The position numbers and the translations under genes were made by a program. DNA of 64,000 nucleotides, from contig JAYKXP010000015.1 of NCBI GenBank assembly GCA_037176845.1, forward strand, positions 744,001 through 808,000, in the 5' to 3' direction. This document shows, piece by piece, positions 35,826 to 47,600 of the stretch (within the stretch, counting starts at the first letter, position 1; every line of letters starts with the position of its first letter). The notes under the pieces are model-generated. The model did no database searches. It was given only the letters and a program-made list of their open reading frames with translations, and had not been told where the DNA came from. The stretch is from Paramarasmius palmivorus. Its lineage: Eukaryota; Basidiomycota; Agaricomycetes; Agaricales; Marasmiaceae.

Positions 35826-38800
35826 ATGGCCCCAATAATGGAATACCCTACCCCCCAGGGGGCCTCCAGCTCGACTTTCAAACCTCCCCCCATAGACGGT
35901 TCCCTATATCTTCCGGAAATCTACGATTATCTTGGCTCTCATAGTCCAAACCATCCGATTTTTGTCTATGAAGAAGAGGGTCAAGTTCATTCAATAACAT
36001 GGTCTCAACTCGCTCGCGCTATACACAAGGCGGCACGGTTAGTGGAGGCCTACATACGGCCAAACGATAAGAATAAGAACTCGACGGTGGTGGCGATTTT
36101 GTCTACCGCTGGTGCGTGACCTATATTCCTGTGTTTTTTCGCGTACTAGTCTAACCGTTGTTTCACCCAGATTTTATAACAAACTTCATACTGGTCGCTG
36201 GAATCATGCGCGCTGGCTATCAAGCATTCCCGATCTCTACCCGAAACTCTGCCGTTGGTATTGCACACCTTGTCAGGACGACACGAGTAAAGTACATGTT
36301 CGTTGGAGAAACACCAGCGAATCAACGCCTGGCTGCCGCAATCTGTGCTCAGCCTTCGATTGATGGCCCGGTTGGATCTTACATGAGCGTTCATCCGATG
36401 CCCATGTTCAACACGATGTTTTCAATACAAGAAGACTTTGAACCACTGCCTCCGATGGTGCATCCTCAACCCAAAGATGGAGCGCTCATATTGCATTCAT
36501 CAGGTACGTCACAAAACCCTGCAAATTCTGTTCGGATTCGGTTTGATTGACCCGTTATCTACGTATCACAGGGACGAGTTCTTTCCCAAAACCTGTTTAC
36601 TTTTCGCAACAAACACTTTTACAATGGGGCATGATACCTTGTATGTTGTCGCTCAAAACCACCATCCATCACTTGCAGTGTCCAACAGCCATTTACAGAT
36701 TTCGGGGAGACTGATTTATGTGGAAAAATCATCTCTTACCATTCGTTGACGTTACCATGTGAGCACTTCGGTTCATCGGCGGTAGTCTGCCCGTGTGATT
36801 TCTGATATCTTCGCCGCCCTTCCAGATGCTCTTGGTGCGACCTGTATAACGTGGGCTGTAAGATAGCCGTGTAAACTCCGTCCGACATTTCTCATCTGAC
36901 ATTCTTGTTACGAACAGCCTGTTTCTGGAATAACCGTCTCGACATTTCCCCCCTGTATCGATGCACCGGTACCTACCCCCGAGCGCGTCTTGGCTGGCGC
37001 CGTATCAACAGCATGCTCGATAGTTTTATGTGTTCCCGCTTTCATCGAGGTGTGTAGCCAATCTACAATCCATCTATCACTCCTGTCTCATGTCACCCGC
37101 CCAATAGGCATGGGTGAAAGATCTCAATCAAGTTCAAGAATTAAAGAAGTTTTCACATATCGTACGTCTCTTAATCTTCCTTCTTACACGTTTTCTGTGT
37201 TTTGCTAATCACACGTCTTCGACGGAACTAGTTTTTCGCCGGAGCGCCCCTTCGCAAAGAGTTTGGAGACATTGCTGTGTCCCATGGAATACAGATCAAT
37301 TCGTTTTATGGCGCGTGAGTGGAGAACTTCTTTTGCTCCTACTGTATCCGAGTTAGAAGAGAACTAACTAAATTTATCCGTCCAGTACCGAAATCGGATG
37401 TGCTTCTGTCTTCGTGCCCAGTGAGTGTTTTGCGTCGCTAAGATACCCTATGGAAGACTAAATTCCGCGGTTTTGTTCTGCAGAGGGCCCCGCACCGAAG
37501 GAATGGGAATATTTCAAGGTATTCATTTACCATTTTGTATTCCTGTTCAGCCGCTCTAACAACATCAATACCAACACTAGTTCTCACCACATGTCAAGCC
37601 AAAGCTTGTTCCCCATTCGGAGGAGGTGTACCAGCTCATTATGATGGTAGATCATTCTCATTCAGTTACCTTGATACGCGCTAACAACAAAATGAATGAA
37701 TACAGCAAAGTCCAACCTGTACACTGGACGTCACTAATGTCGAGTACGATGGTGAATGGGGATACAACACCAACGATCTCATCACTAAGCATCCCACCAT
37801 CCCTGACCTCTGGAGAGTCTGCGGAAGAGCTGATGAACAGATCATTTTGTCGACCGGGACAAAGGTGCGTCGATCTGAGCTGGCGTCGCCGTTCGGACAT
37901 TGTTGATTGATTTCCGCCTCCACCCATTCAGACCAATACACTGCCAATAGGTGAGGTGCTTTCCTGTTGAACAGAAAAGCTGTACTCAACAATTATTGTG
38001 ACAGAATCCTCGGTATCGCGGCATCCATGGGTTAAGTCTTGTTTAGTGTTTGGGCAAGGAAGGAATCATATCGGTATCCTGGTTGAACCCGTTGATTCAA
38101 AGGTGTTTGATCCCTCGAACGAAACTGAGCTGGACCAGTTTAGGTCGGAGATATGGTATGTAGCGCCCACTCCTCAGATCCTTCACATGCTCATACAACA
38201 CCTCTAGGCCTTCCGTTCAAGAAGCCAACGAGATGTCACCCATCTACTCCCGCATTTTCCGTGAAATGATCCTCGTCACCAGACCTGGCAAGTCATTCAT
38301 CTACACCCTGAAACAAACGCCCAAACGAAACGAGATTCTCAACCAATATTCGGCGGAGATTGATCGTGCGTATGGGCAGAGCGATAACTCGAATCATCCT
38401 GGGATGATCGAGATGATGGGCGCTTCATCGCCTGAGCAATGGGGCTTGGAGGAGTGCACAAATGTGGCGAGAATGGCGGTACACACGGTACTGATGCAGC
38501 CGTTGAGAGACGACATGGACATTTTCCAGGCTGGTTGCGATTCGTACGTTCTTTTCAGTTACCTACATCATTCCTTCCCCTAACATGACAATGATAGTGT
38601 CCAAGCAACCCAAATACGTATGGCACTGTTCCAGACGCTCCGTCGGGCCATGAAAGTCTCGACCCGTCAAATTCCTCACAATTTTGTCTACTTCAACCCA
38701 ACGATAAAACGCCTTGGGACATACATTGCTCAGATTGTTCATTATGGACACTCGAGCGTTGCGTTGGCCATGTTGTCGGGCAAGATCTCGGAAATGGAAA

Positions 38801-40491
38801 AACTGGCTTTGCAGTATGGCCGGGAGTGGCCCGCACACCGCCATGATCCATCTCAGGTAGAAGATGAAATACTGGAGGGAGACATTGTGCTTCTCACCGG
38901 CAGTACCGGTTCTCTGGGAACATATGTCCTCGAAGCGCTCATCAAAGACCCTACTGTTTCCCGCATCTACGCTCTTAACCGCCAAGACGTTAGGGGTGCA
39001 CGCACACTTTTCGTGCGCCAATCTGCTCGCTTCAAAGATCGTGGCATGGAATTCGTTCTCAATTCAGACAAGCTGGTCTTGCTGGAAGGAGATGCGGCTG
39101 TAGAGAATCTAGGGCTGGAGAGAGGTGTGTACGAGAAACTGAGGAAAGAGGTGACGTGTATTATACACGCAGGTATGTTTCACCCATTCGTTCATTCACT
39201 CTTCCATGTGCTCACGGGACAATTACAGCGTGGAACGTGAACTTTAATGTATCTTTATCCTCGATGGAGCCTTTGATAGCCGGAACAAGACGTCTAGCAG
39301 ATTTGGCGCTCAGTTCACCGCATCCGACACCTCCGAGCTTTGTCTTTGTTAGCTCGGTGAATGTGTTCAACAGTACGTGTTTATCCGTTCTATTTCGGTT
39401 TAGTATCTGATGGAGAATTTCGCTTCGATAGATTGGACAGAGGGTTCCATAGCGCCCGAGTCATTCAATTCACGGCCTGCGACGGCTATCGGGTCAGGAT
39501 ATGTGCGTTTTTTGTCTTCTCAATCACATTATATCTGCGAAGTACTGACGAGCGCGAACTTTATACTAGGCTGAATCCAAATGGGTTGCGGAGAAGATCC
39601 TTGTCAAAGCTTCCGAGCAGACTACCTTGCGCCCGGTTATTGTCAGGATAGGTCAAATATGTGGTGGTCTGGATGGCTCTTGGAATGCGGCAGAGTGGTT
39701 CCCGACACTCGTAGCCTCTGGGCAAGTGCTCAGGTGTCTACCCCAGGCACAAGGAGTGAGTTTCATGTCTACATCTTCGGCGCGACAGCTGTCTTAACAC
39801 TTACGGTGTCTCCTTTCAGTACATCTCGTGGATCCCGGCGCACCATGCTGCCAACGCGCTCAACGATATACGAAAGAGCCTTATGGAAGACGCGGAGGAT
39901 TTCGATGACATGGACATTGACGACGAAATTCCAGAATCACCGGACTCGGGCTCGACCCTTTCGTCTTCTTACGAATTCACTGATTCGGAAAACTTGAGTC
40001 CACAGAGTCCCCAAATACCCCCTTCTCTAGGCCGCGCCCACTCAATGACAATACCTCAGGGATATAAACCCGTCTCCACACCACCCCTTGACATCAGTTC
40101 GGACAATACAACAACCTTTATCAATCTCGTACACCCTCGTCCTATCCGTGCTTCTCTGATGATGGAACACCTTTCCAAGGAACTTGGGCTTCCACTCGTC
40201 CGATACTCGGAATGGTTGAATGCCCTTGAATCGTCGGCTGCAAACGCACCTCCTGCGCCATCATCGTACTCCCTGTCGAACCCTGCGATATCCCTACTAC
40301 ACTTCTATCGAAACGCACGAGGAAGGCTAAATACGGAGGTTGAAGGAGAGGCCTTCGGGTTCACGGCGATGAAGACGGATACGGCAGTGGAGACTGTACC
40401 ATGGCTGACGTCGATGCCCCAAGTTGGACCAAAGGACGTTGATGGCTGGGTAGCCTACTGGAGGAAGATAGGACTATTGAGGCAGACTTGA
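35826..40491 (+). CDS. adenylate-forming reductase (NRPS-like, A-T-R domains)
   Basis: Some 16 exons join in frame to one protein of roughly 1,050 residues. The adenylation domain has the nucleotide loop LILHSSGTSSFPKPVYF, SYHSLTL, FYGATEIG and GYNTNDLITKHP with DLWRVCGRADEQIILSTGTK. The thiolation domain carries the phosphopantetheine Ser in FQAGCDSVQATQIR. The NAD(P)H reductase domain has LLTGSTGSLGTYVLEALIK, the SS(V)NVFN strand and the active-site Y-A-E-S-K. Such enzymes load a carboxylic acid as AMP ester, hold it as thioester and release it by reduction to an aldehyde or alcohol. No condensation domain is present, so it activates a single acid. Substrate (aryl acid, amino acid or fatty acid) is not readable. 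The reductase domain contains an acidic Ser-rich insert (39880-40080). Stop is TGA 40489-40491. Probable core enzyme of the locus. Confidence 0.88.
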
Positions 40492-40807
40492 AATGAACTT
40501 CCCTATTTCTTTCTTTAGTGCATATTCTGTATTTCCGTTGTCTGTCTGTTTCCGCATTTGCACGACACGACTGTATTATTGAAAGGACTACACTCCGTGT
40601 ATTATTCCGTTTCGGTTCACTCAGCAGCTCGCACTTGATTTTCTGTATTATCACTGTACCTACAGATGAATTAACTTGTTCCATTCAACGTTTCCGACTG
40701 GTGCTCGTATGTAGGTCTCACGGACATGAACAATAGGCTCTTTCTATTAGACGTTCCCTTTTCCACTCTTAAAGAATGTGCGACGGAGTTCTACCCTATC
40801 CAGCAAA
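40492..40807. other. short intergenic region
   Basis: 316 bases between the reductase stop and the end of the P450 pseudogene (converging). It should hold the reductase 3' UTR. No coding content is supported. Confidence 0.45.
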
Positions 40808-42257
40808 TCACTCTTGCTCGAAGATGGTCGCGTTCAGCACATCTTCGTATATTGGCACATAATACTTCTTGAAACCGTGTTCTGTTAGCGGGGTCTTGGG
40901 AGTTGGTTCTATACAGAACGCACTGCCAAAGATCATACACAATTCTGACTATGAGATGCTACATACTCTGGACATCGCTCAAGATAGAACTGGTATAGGT
41001 CGGGAAAAACATCGCGGACAAACTGTCTGAAAGAAACGACCAGAGTCCATTCTTTCACTAAGCCACCCGTTCCATTGGACTGACTACCCTGAACGACAAA
41101 CGAAAGCTGTTTTTGGCCACAGTAGTTTAGGACTCTTGCCAGTGATTAGACCTTTCCAGAGTCGAGATAACATTTTAGATCGCGCTTACCAGGTACGGTA
41201 AATTTTCAAAGCGGTCCAAAGGGATCGGAATCTCCTTGTCTGGCCACACCGTCTCGAACTCTTAGACGAGCTTCACGCGCACCCTGACATCCCAAAAGAC
41301 ATCGAGTTGCGACCGTACGCGCGTTCCAAATCGTGTTACGCCCGGCAATGCGCGGATCTGCGCCTTCACCGATGGGTTGCCTGAGACCTTCAGGTACCCT
41401 CTTCACGAGCCTCGTTAATGAGGCCGTAGAACACGTTTCGTGAGGCGCTGTCAGTGGCTGCCACACTATCGGTGGCCTGTAAAGCTTTGTCAGTTTTGCG
41501 ATGTCACTGTATGCCTCGACGATTGCCCGTTCTCGAAAGAGGGTACCTAAGCAGGACCGGCCAGGTTGGAAGGCGAGTCGAAAGTCGTTTGAGAACTGGC
41601 AGGTGCTTTAGGGGTCATAACTTCAACAGTGCTTCCTTTATCCCGACCAGAGCAAGGTGCTGAAAGAAAGGAAACGACGTCAAGAGAAATACTAGTGCGG
41701 AAGATGCAGAGAATGATTATGCAATGATTATATTGAGATGATCAACAAAGCGGAAAGCGAAGTTCGTATCGGCGGGGATAACGACGCGGTTTGCGGCTGG
41801 GCGATCAGAGTATCAACCTGAAGAAGCGGTCAGTGAATACAATAGAAGAGGACAAAATGAACTCACGTGCTCCTGCATACTATGCTCGACTTCCAAGGAT
41901 GCCTTGTGGTGAGGAGGAAAAGGTATTGGCATATGCTTTGGGGTAGGCGAAATGTAAATAAGATGCGATTAGACGGAGTATCGTAGCGACAAAGAGGTAG
42001 ATACCTCATTGTAACCAACTCTGACGATCGCACCTACATAGTCAATGTCTAAGCAACGACCGTATCTGAACAAGAAAGTAATGGTAGCCCTCGTATTGCT
42101 CGTGGAGTCTCTGGAGCCGGTCACTCCAGCCAGCCACCTGAGACGGCGCCATTCTAAAATCGGTACATGTCCATATCGGTTCAAGGGATCCTTTCGGAAG
42201 AACCGCCGAGTAAGAAAGAGTGAATCCAGCATGGAGAAATGCATCGGGCGGCTCCAT
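40808..42257 (-). pseudogene. cytochrome P450 pseudogene
   Basis: Segments match the intact P450s here in order: RLQRLHEQYE, IVRVGYNEV, ADPRIAGRNTIWNARTVATR (I-helix, with the A-G-x-D-T Asp lost), PDKEIPIPLDRFENLPYLV after a frameshift, and KNSFRLSFRVVSPMERVA (the ExxR Glu is now Asn) ending at a stop. FVRDVFPD and FYLERC come next, then a relic of the WSELYMILGNVF exon, and the last exon GFKKYYVPIYEDVLNATIFE to TGA 40808-40810. The heme-loop exon with the Cys ligand is missing between FYLERC and the WSEL relic. The start at 42257 (MEPPDAFLHAG...) is the most likely old ATG. It is inverted relative to P450-C and P450-D and could not make a working enzyme. Confidence 0.78.
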
Positions 42258-43144
42258 AGCGCTTAGGAAGCGAGCTGGAAAGTGCAGTGTTAATGTACAT
42301 ATCCCGTCGGACGTTGCACACATATCATGGATGACGAGGTCCTGTTATCCCGGAAAACAAGAAAGAACAAAGCTGCGCTTTAGTCACAAAGAATGACGAG
42401 CTGCATTCGGTATCGCCAGGTACTGCCCTTGAGGAATGGATGGCGTTTACCTTGCAGTAGTACAGGCAAATACTAGTAAGATGTTGATTGGTCATTGACA
42501 CGGAGCCTCTTAGGCGGCGTAATCGTTTTGTTCTACCATACGAGAAGCGGAGACCTCATGATGGCTTGGATGCATGTTCAACACTCTTTAGAGAGCAAAC
42601 GGCATTTTCATGTTCCCAACTTTGTACTCTATAACCGGGTGACGAATTAGGTCCCGAGGAAAAAGTCTGGCGTATATGTTTGCTTACTGTCGCAGATATC
42701 GATGAGTTATCATTCTAATCTTTGTGTAATTGAAGAAAATGGTCCCATATTTCAGTTGCAACTAGCACAAATGGCGATTGAGTGGCTGGTGCGAGTGGAA
42801 GTGATGGTAATGGCAGGGAAAGAAACGGAAACACGGGCGCTTACAATCTCTCTTACCACCATGATCCCTGCGACTCAACTATCAACGTCACCTCAATTTT
42901 CGCTTTCCAGCAATGTCGACACACCCGAAGTAGGCGAAAGATCGGGCTCAGAAGACACAGCGTTTCGCGGACATTGCAAGCAATGAAGAAGGTCAATTTC
43001 GCATCTAAACCGACTGCAAAACCGTTCGTTTCCGAAGCGAGTACACCCAAGAAAGTCAAAGTCTACCATACATCTATTTCTGGCGCTTCAGACGGGTATA
43101 AAGGCTGACTTTAGGCAGGTCAGAGACTCATCTCAACGGAGAAC
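42258..43144. other. intergenic region with TATA box
   Basis: About 890 bases. TATAAA at 43097-43102 lies 43 bases before the ATG at 43145. Overlapping plus-strand frames at 42702-43108 have no recognisable content and no start context; I do not call them genes. Confidence 0.45.
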
Positions 43145-43789
43145 ATGCGATCTTTCCAATTCTTCACCTTTTTCCTCTTGTCTATACTCGCCTGCGTTTT
43201 CGCAGGTGCAGTTCCTGCCTCTTCCGCCTCCAACGATACCCTATCGGATGTCATTACTGATACACGGGCCCAAATTTCGGTGGTGTTCCATGATATGAGT
43301 AAGATTATGTGCTACAAATTTTTTACATGTCCTGAATCTCCCCATGAAAAGTGGAATCCACAGGCAATGGCACAGTCGAAGAATTTAGGCCCGAAATCGA
43401 TGAAATCAAGAAACTCTTTGGGAACGCTACCCAGAGGATACAAGATGGCGGAAGTGTCAACCTGGGAGGCAAGTCAGTCAGTGGTACCGGAGACGAGTTC
43501 CAACGCATGACCAATGTGCGTGCCTCTCTACTTTTTACTTTGCTTAACTCACTGAACATCTTAGGACACCGCTGAAATTATCAACTACGTCCTTGGTCAT
43601 GTTTCTGACGATGAATTCGACCCCGCGATCAAGCTTTGTGCCGAGGTATTCAAGCCTGTTGGGAGCTTCCTTCACATTTGTGTCCAGAAGGTGACCGGGC
43701 TCTCGGATGTCCTCAAAGAGAAGCTTAAGGACTTCGTGGAATTGGGGAAGAATTTGGGTGCGGATATATCGTCGGACCTCAACCCATAA
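43145..43789 (+). CDS. small secreted protein, unknown function
   Basis: Three exons give about 180 residues. Residues 1-21 are a signal peptide (FQFFTFFLLSILACVFAGA). The mature part is helical and acidic: SDVITDTRAQISVVFHDM, then MESTGNGTVEEFRPEIDEIKK and FGNATQRIQDGGSVNLGGKSV, then DTAEIINYVLGHVSDDEF... to ...LGADISSDLNP, TAA 43787-43789. It has few cysteines (LCAEVF, HICVQK), so it is not a cysteine-rich effector or hydrophobin. I do not recognise the family. It sits between the P450 pseudogene and P450-C; a role in the locus is possible but unsupported. Confidence 0.7.
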
Positions 43790-44746
43790 ACGCAGGGTGG
43801 TCGTTAGCCAGATGTGGGGCGTATTGGGTAGATATACTTACAACCATGTTCGAGTAGCCATTGCGTAGGAATTTCAATTTCCTGTATACTCTGTTTCAGA
43901 ACGTTAGATAACTTGTTTGAATCCTTACTATGTCGTCTTGAAGCAACGAAACAGCTTGCGGATAGTTCCGTTCCCGCTGTTTAGCGCTCAAGAAGCTGCC
44001 GAAGAAGCTTTCGCACGACCAATTTTCTTCTACCATACTACCAACATCGACGATCCGCGGTTGTCACCAGCCCCATCTATATTAGAACAGGTGTTGAAGG
44101 ATATTCAAGCTGCAGAATCCGGTCCTTCATTCATACACCAGGTTATCGCATGCTTCTCCGCAACCGACTACTAGTTCACTCAAAACAATGGAGTTGAAGC
44201 GGTAGAAATGGTGCGTAGCATTCAGTCTGGTTCCCTATTATTTGACTCATGTGATCTCTTAGCGGTATTATACACCTGCGGTCCTTCACAGATGACCGGT
44301 GACTGGTTGACCACCAGCAGCGATGAACATTCATCTGACATTTCGCGGTTCCTTCATATGGATGCACATCTGTCCATACTTGGAGTTGGGATCCGGTCGG
44401 ATATGCTCCATGAGTGTGCGAGGAAAACTCGATAGAGATTGGGGATATCGCACGTGAATTGCACAATGTGTCTTCTGATAATGTGATATACGTGTGAGAG
44501 TTATGGTTGGGAAGGCATCTCTCAGTCTGTGAGCTACATCTTTTCTACTTATCAATTCTGGTCGCTGACGGCATAAAAGACAGCAGATATCGACGGCTTG
44601 ACAGCTCCACGTGAGTAATTGTTCGCTCGTTGTCTTATCCTACTATCTTACCCTCAAGTCTGCAAAACGCTGAGAGGTCTTTCTTTGTCATTCGAACTAC
44701 CCTGTTTCACTCAATCATACCTCTCCTCAGTTTATGATAATACAGA
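43790..44746. other. intergenic region, 0.96 kb
   Basis: No supported gene. A TATA-like GCATAAAAG at 44571-44579 lies about 170 bases before the P450-C start. The frame at 43917-44174 has no recognisable content. Confidence 0.4.
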
Positions 44747-46616
44747 ATGGAGCACATATCATACATCATCACGACACTTCTTGTCCTGTCTTTCGTATGG
44801 GCAAGAAAACGCAACCCACATCCCCTTAGTCGGTTTCCTGGTCCAAGACTCGCGACATGGACATGGATGTACAGGGCCTACTATGATAATGTAGTAGGGG
44901 GAGGTTGGCTCTCTCACCTTCAAAAACTTCACGACGAATATGGTCAGTCTTCGGTTCATTTGCAAAGCTTCTTACATAAGAAATTTACGATTACCAGGTC
45001 CTGTCGTCCGAGTTGGGTATAATGAAGTACGTTATCTCTACGCCTGGGTCAAGAGAAATGCTAAGCTCTCATTCCAGTTGCATTTTGCCCACCCGGATGC
45101 GTACGTTGACATATATGCCTCGCCTGTCAAGCTGAACAAAGACCCCGAACTCTACAATACCTTCAAATTTGGCTGGTCTTCAAATGTCTTCACATCCACC
45201 GACCCAAAAGAGCATGCGGCGCTTAAATCAATGCTAGGGACGTTCTTTTCTCGACAGTGCGTGCTAAAACTCGAGTATGTCATCCAAGAACGAGTGAGCC
45301 GACCATCTTCAGCTATACTCACGCACCGTGCTCATTCGTCTGTCAGATTGATAAACTGATCTCACAGCTGGCCAAAAATCACAAAAGCTTACCGGCCGAT
45401 ATGAACTTTGCCTTCCGTTCCGTTACCCTTGATATCATCACGCTCTACAGCTTTCGAACCAGCCTCGATGCCACAACGTTTCCTGCATTCCGGCACCCCG
45501 CCGTTATAGGAGTAGAAGAAACAATGTCAAATATCTGGGCCTTGAAGCACCTGTCCCTTCTCAGGCACATTGTCAAGCGTATTCCCCCTCGGTTGGCAAT
45601 GCGTCTAAGCCCTTCATCGAAGCCTGTCTTGGAGGCTCAACTAGACATCGAGAGGCTAGCAAAGCAGGCTATAAAGGATTGCAGTTCCAGCACGGATTTG
45701 GATGCCCCAGAGGAACGAAATGTGTTCCATACGCTCCTCAGTAGTGGCAAACTGGAACATACACGATCCACAGTGGCGTATCTTGTCAGTGAAGGGTTGA
45801 ACCTTCGCGTTGCTGGGAGTGATACGGTTGGGAACGCTTGTACCATTGGGACTCGTTCTCTCATAGCCGACGATCGGGTCCGCGCGAAGCTCGTGGATGA
45901 ATTGGAGAAGGCTTGGCCAGACAAGGATAATCCAATGCCATTAGAGCGCTTGGAGAAGCTGCCGTATCTGGTGAGTGGCGTTTGAGAACCCACAACTTCG
46001 ACATCGTACTGAACGTAGATGACTCAGACTGCGGTCATCAAGGAAAGTCTCCGACTCTCGCATGGTGTGGTCACACCCATGACCCGAGTGGTCCCAGATT
46101 CCGGCGCTGTCATCGCTGGACATCCAATTCCCCCAGGAGTATGTATATGAAGTTCTGGTTTCTTTTCATTGCTCTTATTTGTATCGTTTCAGACGATTGT
46201 TTCCATCGCAAACTCTTTCGTAAATATGAGCCCGGAACCATTCCCTGAGCCAACACGATTTTACCCCGAACGGTGGTTAGAAGATAAAGATCGCATCTTA
46301 GAGCGGTACTTGGTATCATTTGGGAAAGGTCCTCGTAGTTGCCTCGGAATCAAGTAAGTCAGTTGCATCCAAACATCGTCAACTGGTTTAACCCTCATCT
46401 ATAGCCTCGCGTGGTCGGAGTTGTATATGATCCTAGGTAACGTGTTTCGCAAGCTGAACTTCGAGAGTCAGACCGACCTCTCGTACGTCTAAGCCTTAGA
46501 ATGACTTGACACAGAATTGCTAATCCCCCGACAGGGCCGAAATACACTTTAAAGAGTTCTTTGTACCAATCTATCCAGAAATCGTGTTAAGTGCAACTAT
46601 CACTGAACGACAATAA
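44747..46616 (+). CDS. cytochrome P450 monooxygenase (P450-C)
   Basis: Close paralogue of P450-A and P450-D with the same exon pattern. N-terminal anchor ISYIITTLLVLSFVWAR, hinge LSRFPGPRLATW, I-helix RVAGSDTVGNAC, K-helix KESLRLSHG (ExxR), FYPERW, and heme loop FGKGPRSCLG with the Cys ligand. The last exons read LAWSELYMILGNVFRKL and HFKEFFVPIYPEIVL, ending at TAA 46614-46616. All introns have GT-AG borders and no lesion was seen. It is a membrane-bound monooxygenase of the endoplasmic reticulum needing a P450 reductase. Head-to-tail with P450-D, it looks like a tandem duplicate. The substrate is unknown; by position it may act on the product of the A-T-R reductase. Confidence 0.88.
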
Positions 46617-47600
46617 CTACAGGTAGCTACCCTGTATTGTCATACGCGACCATGCAAATGAAACCGTTTTACCATCCCATCGATGATGTCCAAGACCATA
46701 TGCAGAGAACAATATGATTCGCCGTGAGAACTGGTATTAGAATCATACGAGGTGCGCTCAATTTCATACCTTACTTGGTCATAAGGCAACTTTCTAGAAA
46801 TCCAGGATCAGGCCATGGTTAAAGTACCTGGCTTCGAGCATGCAATACATATTACGCGTTCCATCACAATCCCAATGGGTTGCAGGTTCCGTCTCGGAAG
46901 GAAGTAGCGTCAACCGAAATGCAGCACCAGCATCGAAGCAAAGTCGCTGGGCTGACAGAAAACGTACCTCGGAAAATCGGCAACGACCTGTCAAGAGTGA
47001 GTAACATTAAACTGGTATCTCACACAGGCCATATTTCCACCAGGTAGATGTCTGTTACCACCTACCGATGCATCAGCGGGCCATCCCTATGTGCAGCCAA
47101 AAAATCTGCGTTGAAGCATCAAGTTTTCGTAGCAGAAGTGGCCATGACTCGCATCATCTCTAGTGTAGTCTTGCAACAATCACGTCTAACAAGTAGTAGA
47201 CGATATTTTTTTCTGAAACTTAAAGTAAGTTAAATCTTTTTGCACATTCACGAAAGCGGATGATTTGTCGAGCAAAATTGACAGCGCGGCCCGAGATAAG
47301 CTACTCTACGTTGTATTTCCATCATGTAGGAGATGGCGATCAGCTTCGGTTCGGGTTTCGATGACTTGGCCCCTCAAGTGCGTGTTAGTTCTTCTCGTTA
47401 CACCTCGAACTGAGCCCTAGTTTACGTTTATGTCTTGTCATCTGTGGCTCCATTGTCATGTTTGGTGCCTCATTCGTCCTCTTTCTTACTACTTCTCGCC
47501 TGCATGACTATCCTGTCATGTTATTCCTGTATTCGGCGTGCGAAGAAGGGTGAAAGATATAAGATTGTGACTTCACTTCACCAACCATAGCAGTTGTGCG
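46617..47600. promoter_or_regulatory. intergenic region between tandem P450s
   Basis: About 980 bases with no supported gene. TATAAG at 47558-47563 lies about 40 bases before the P450-D start and is its likely TATA element. Confidence 0.4.
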
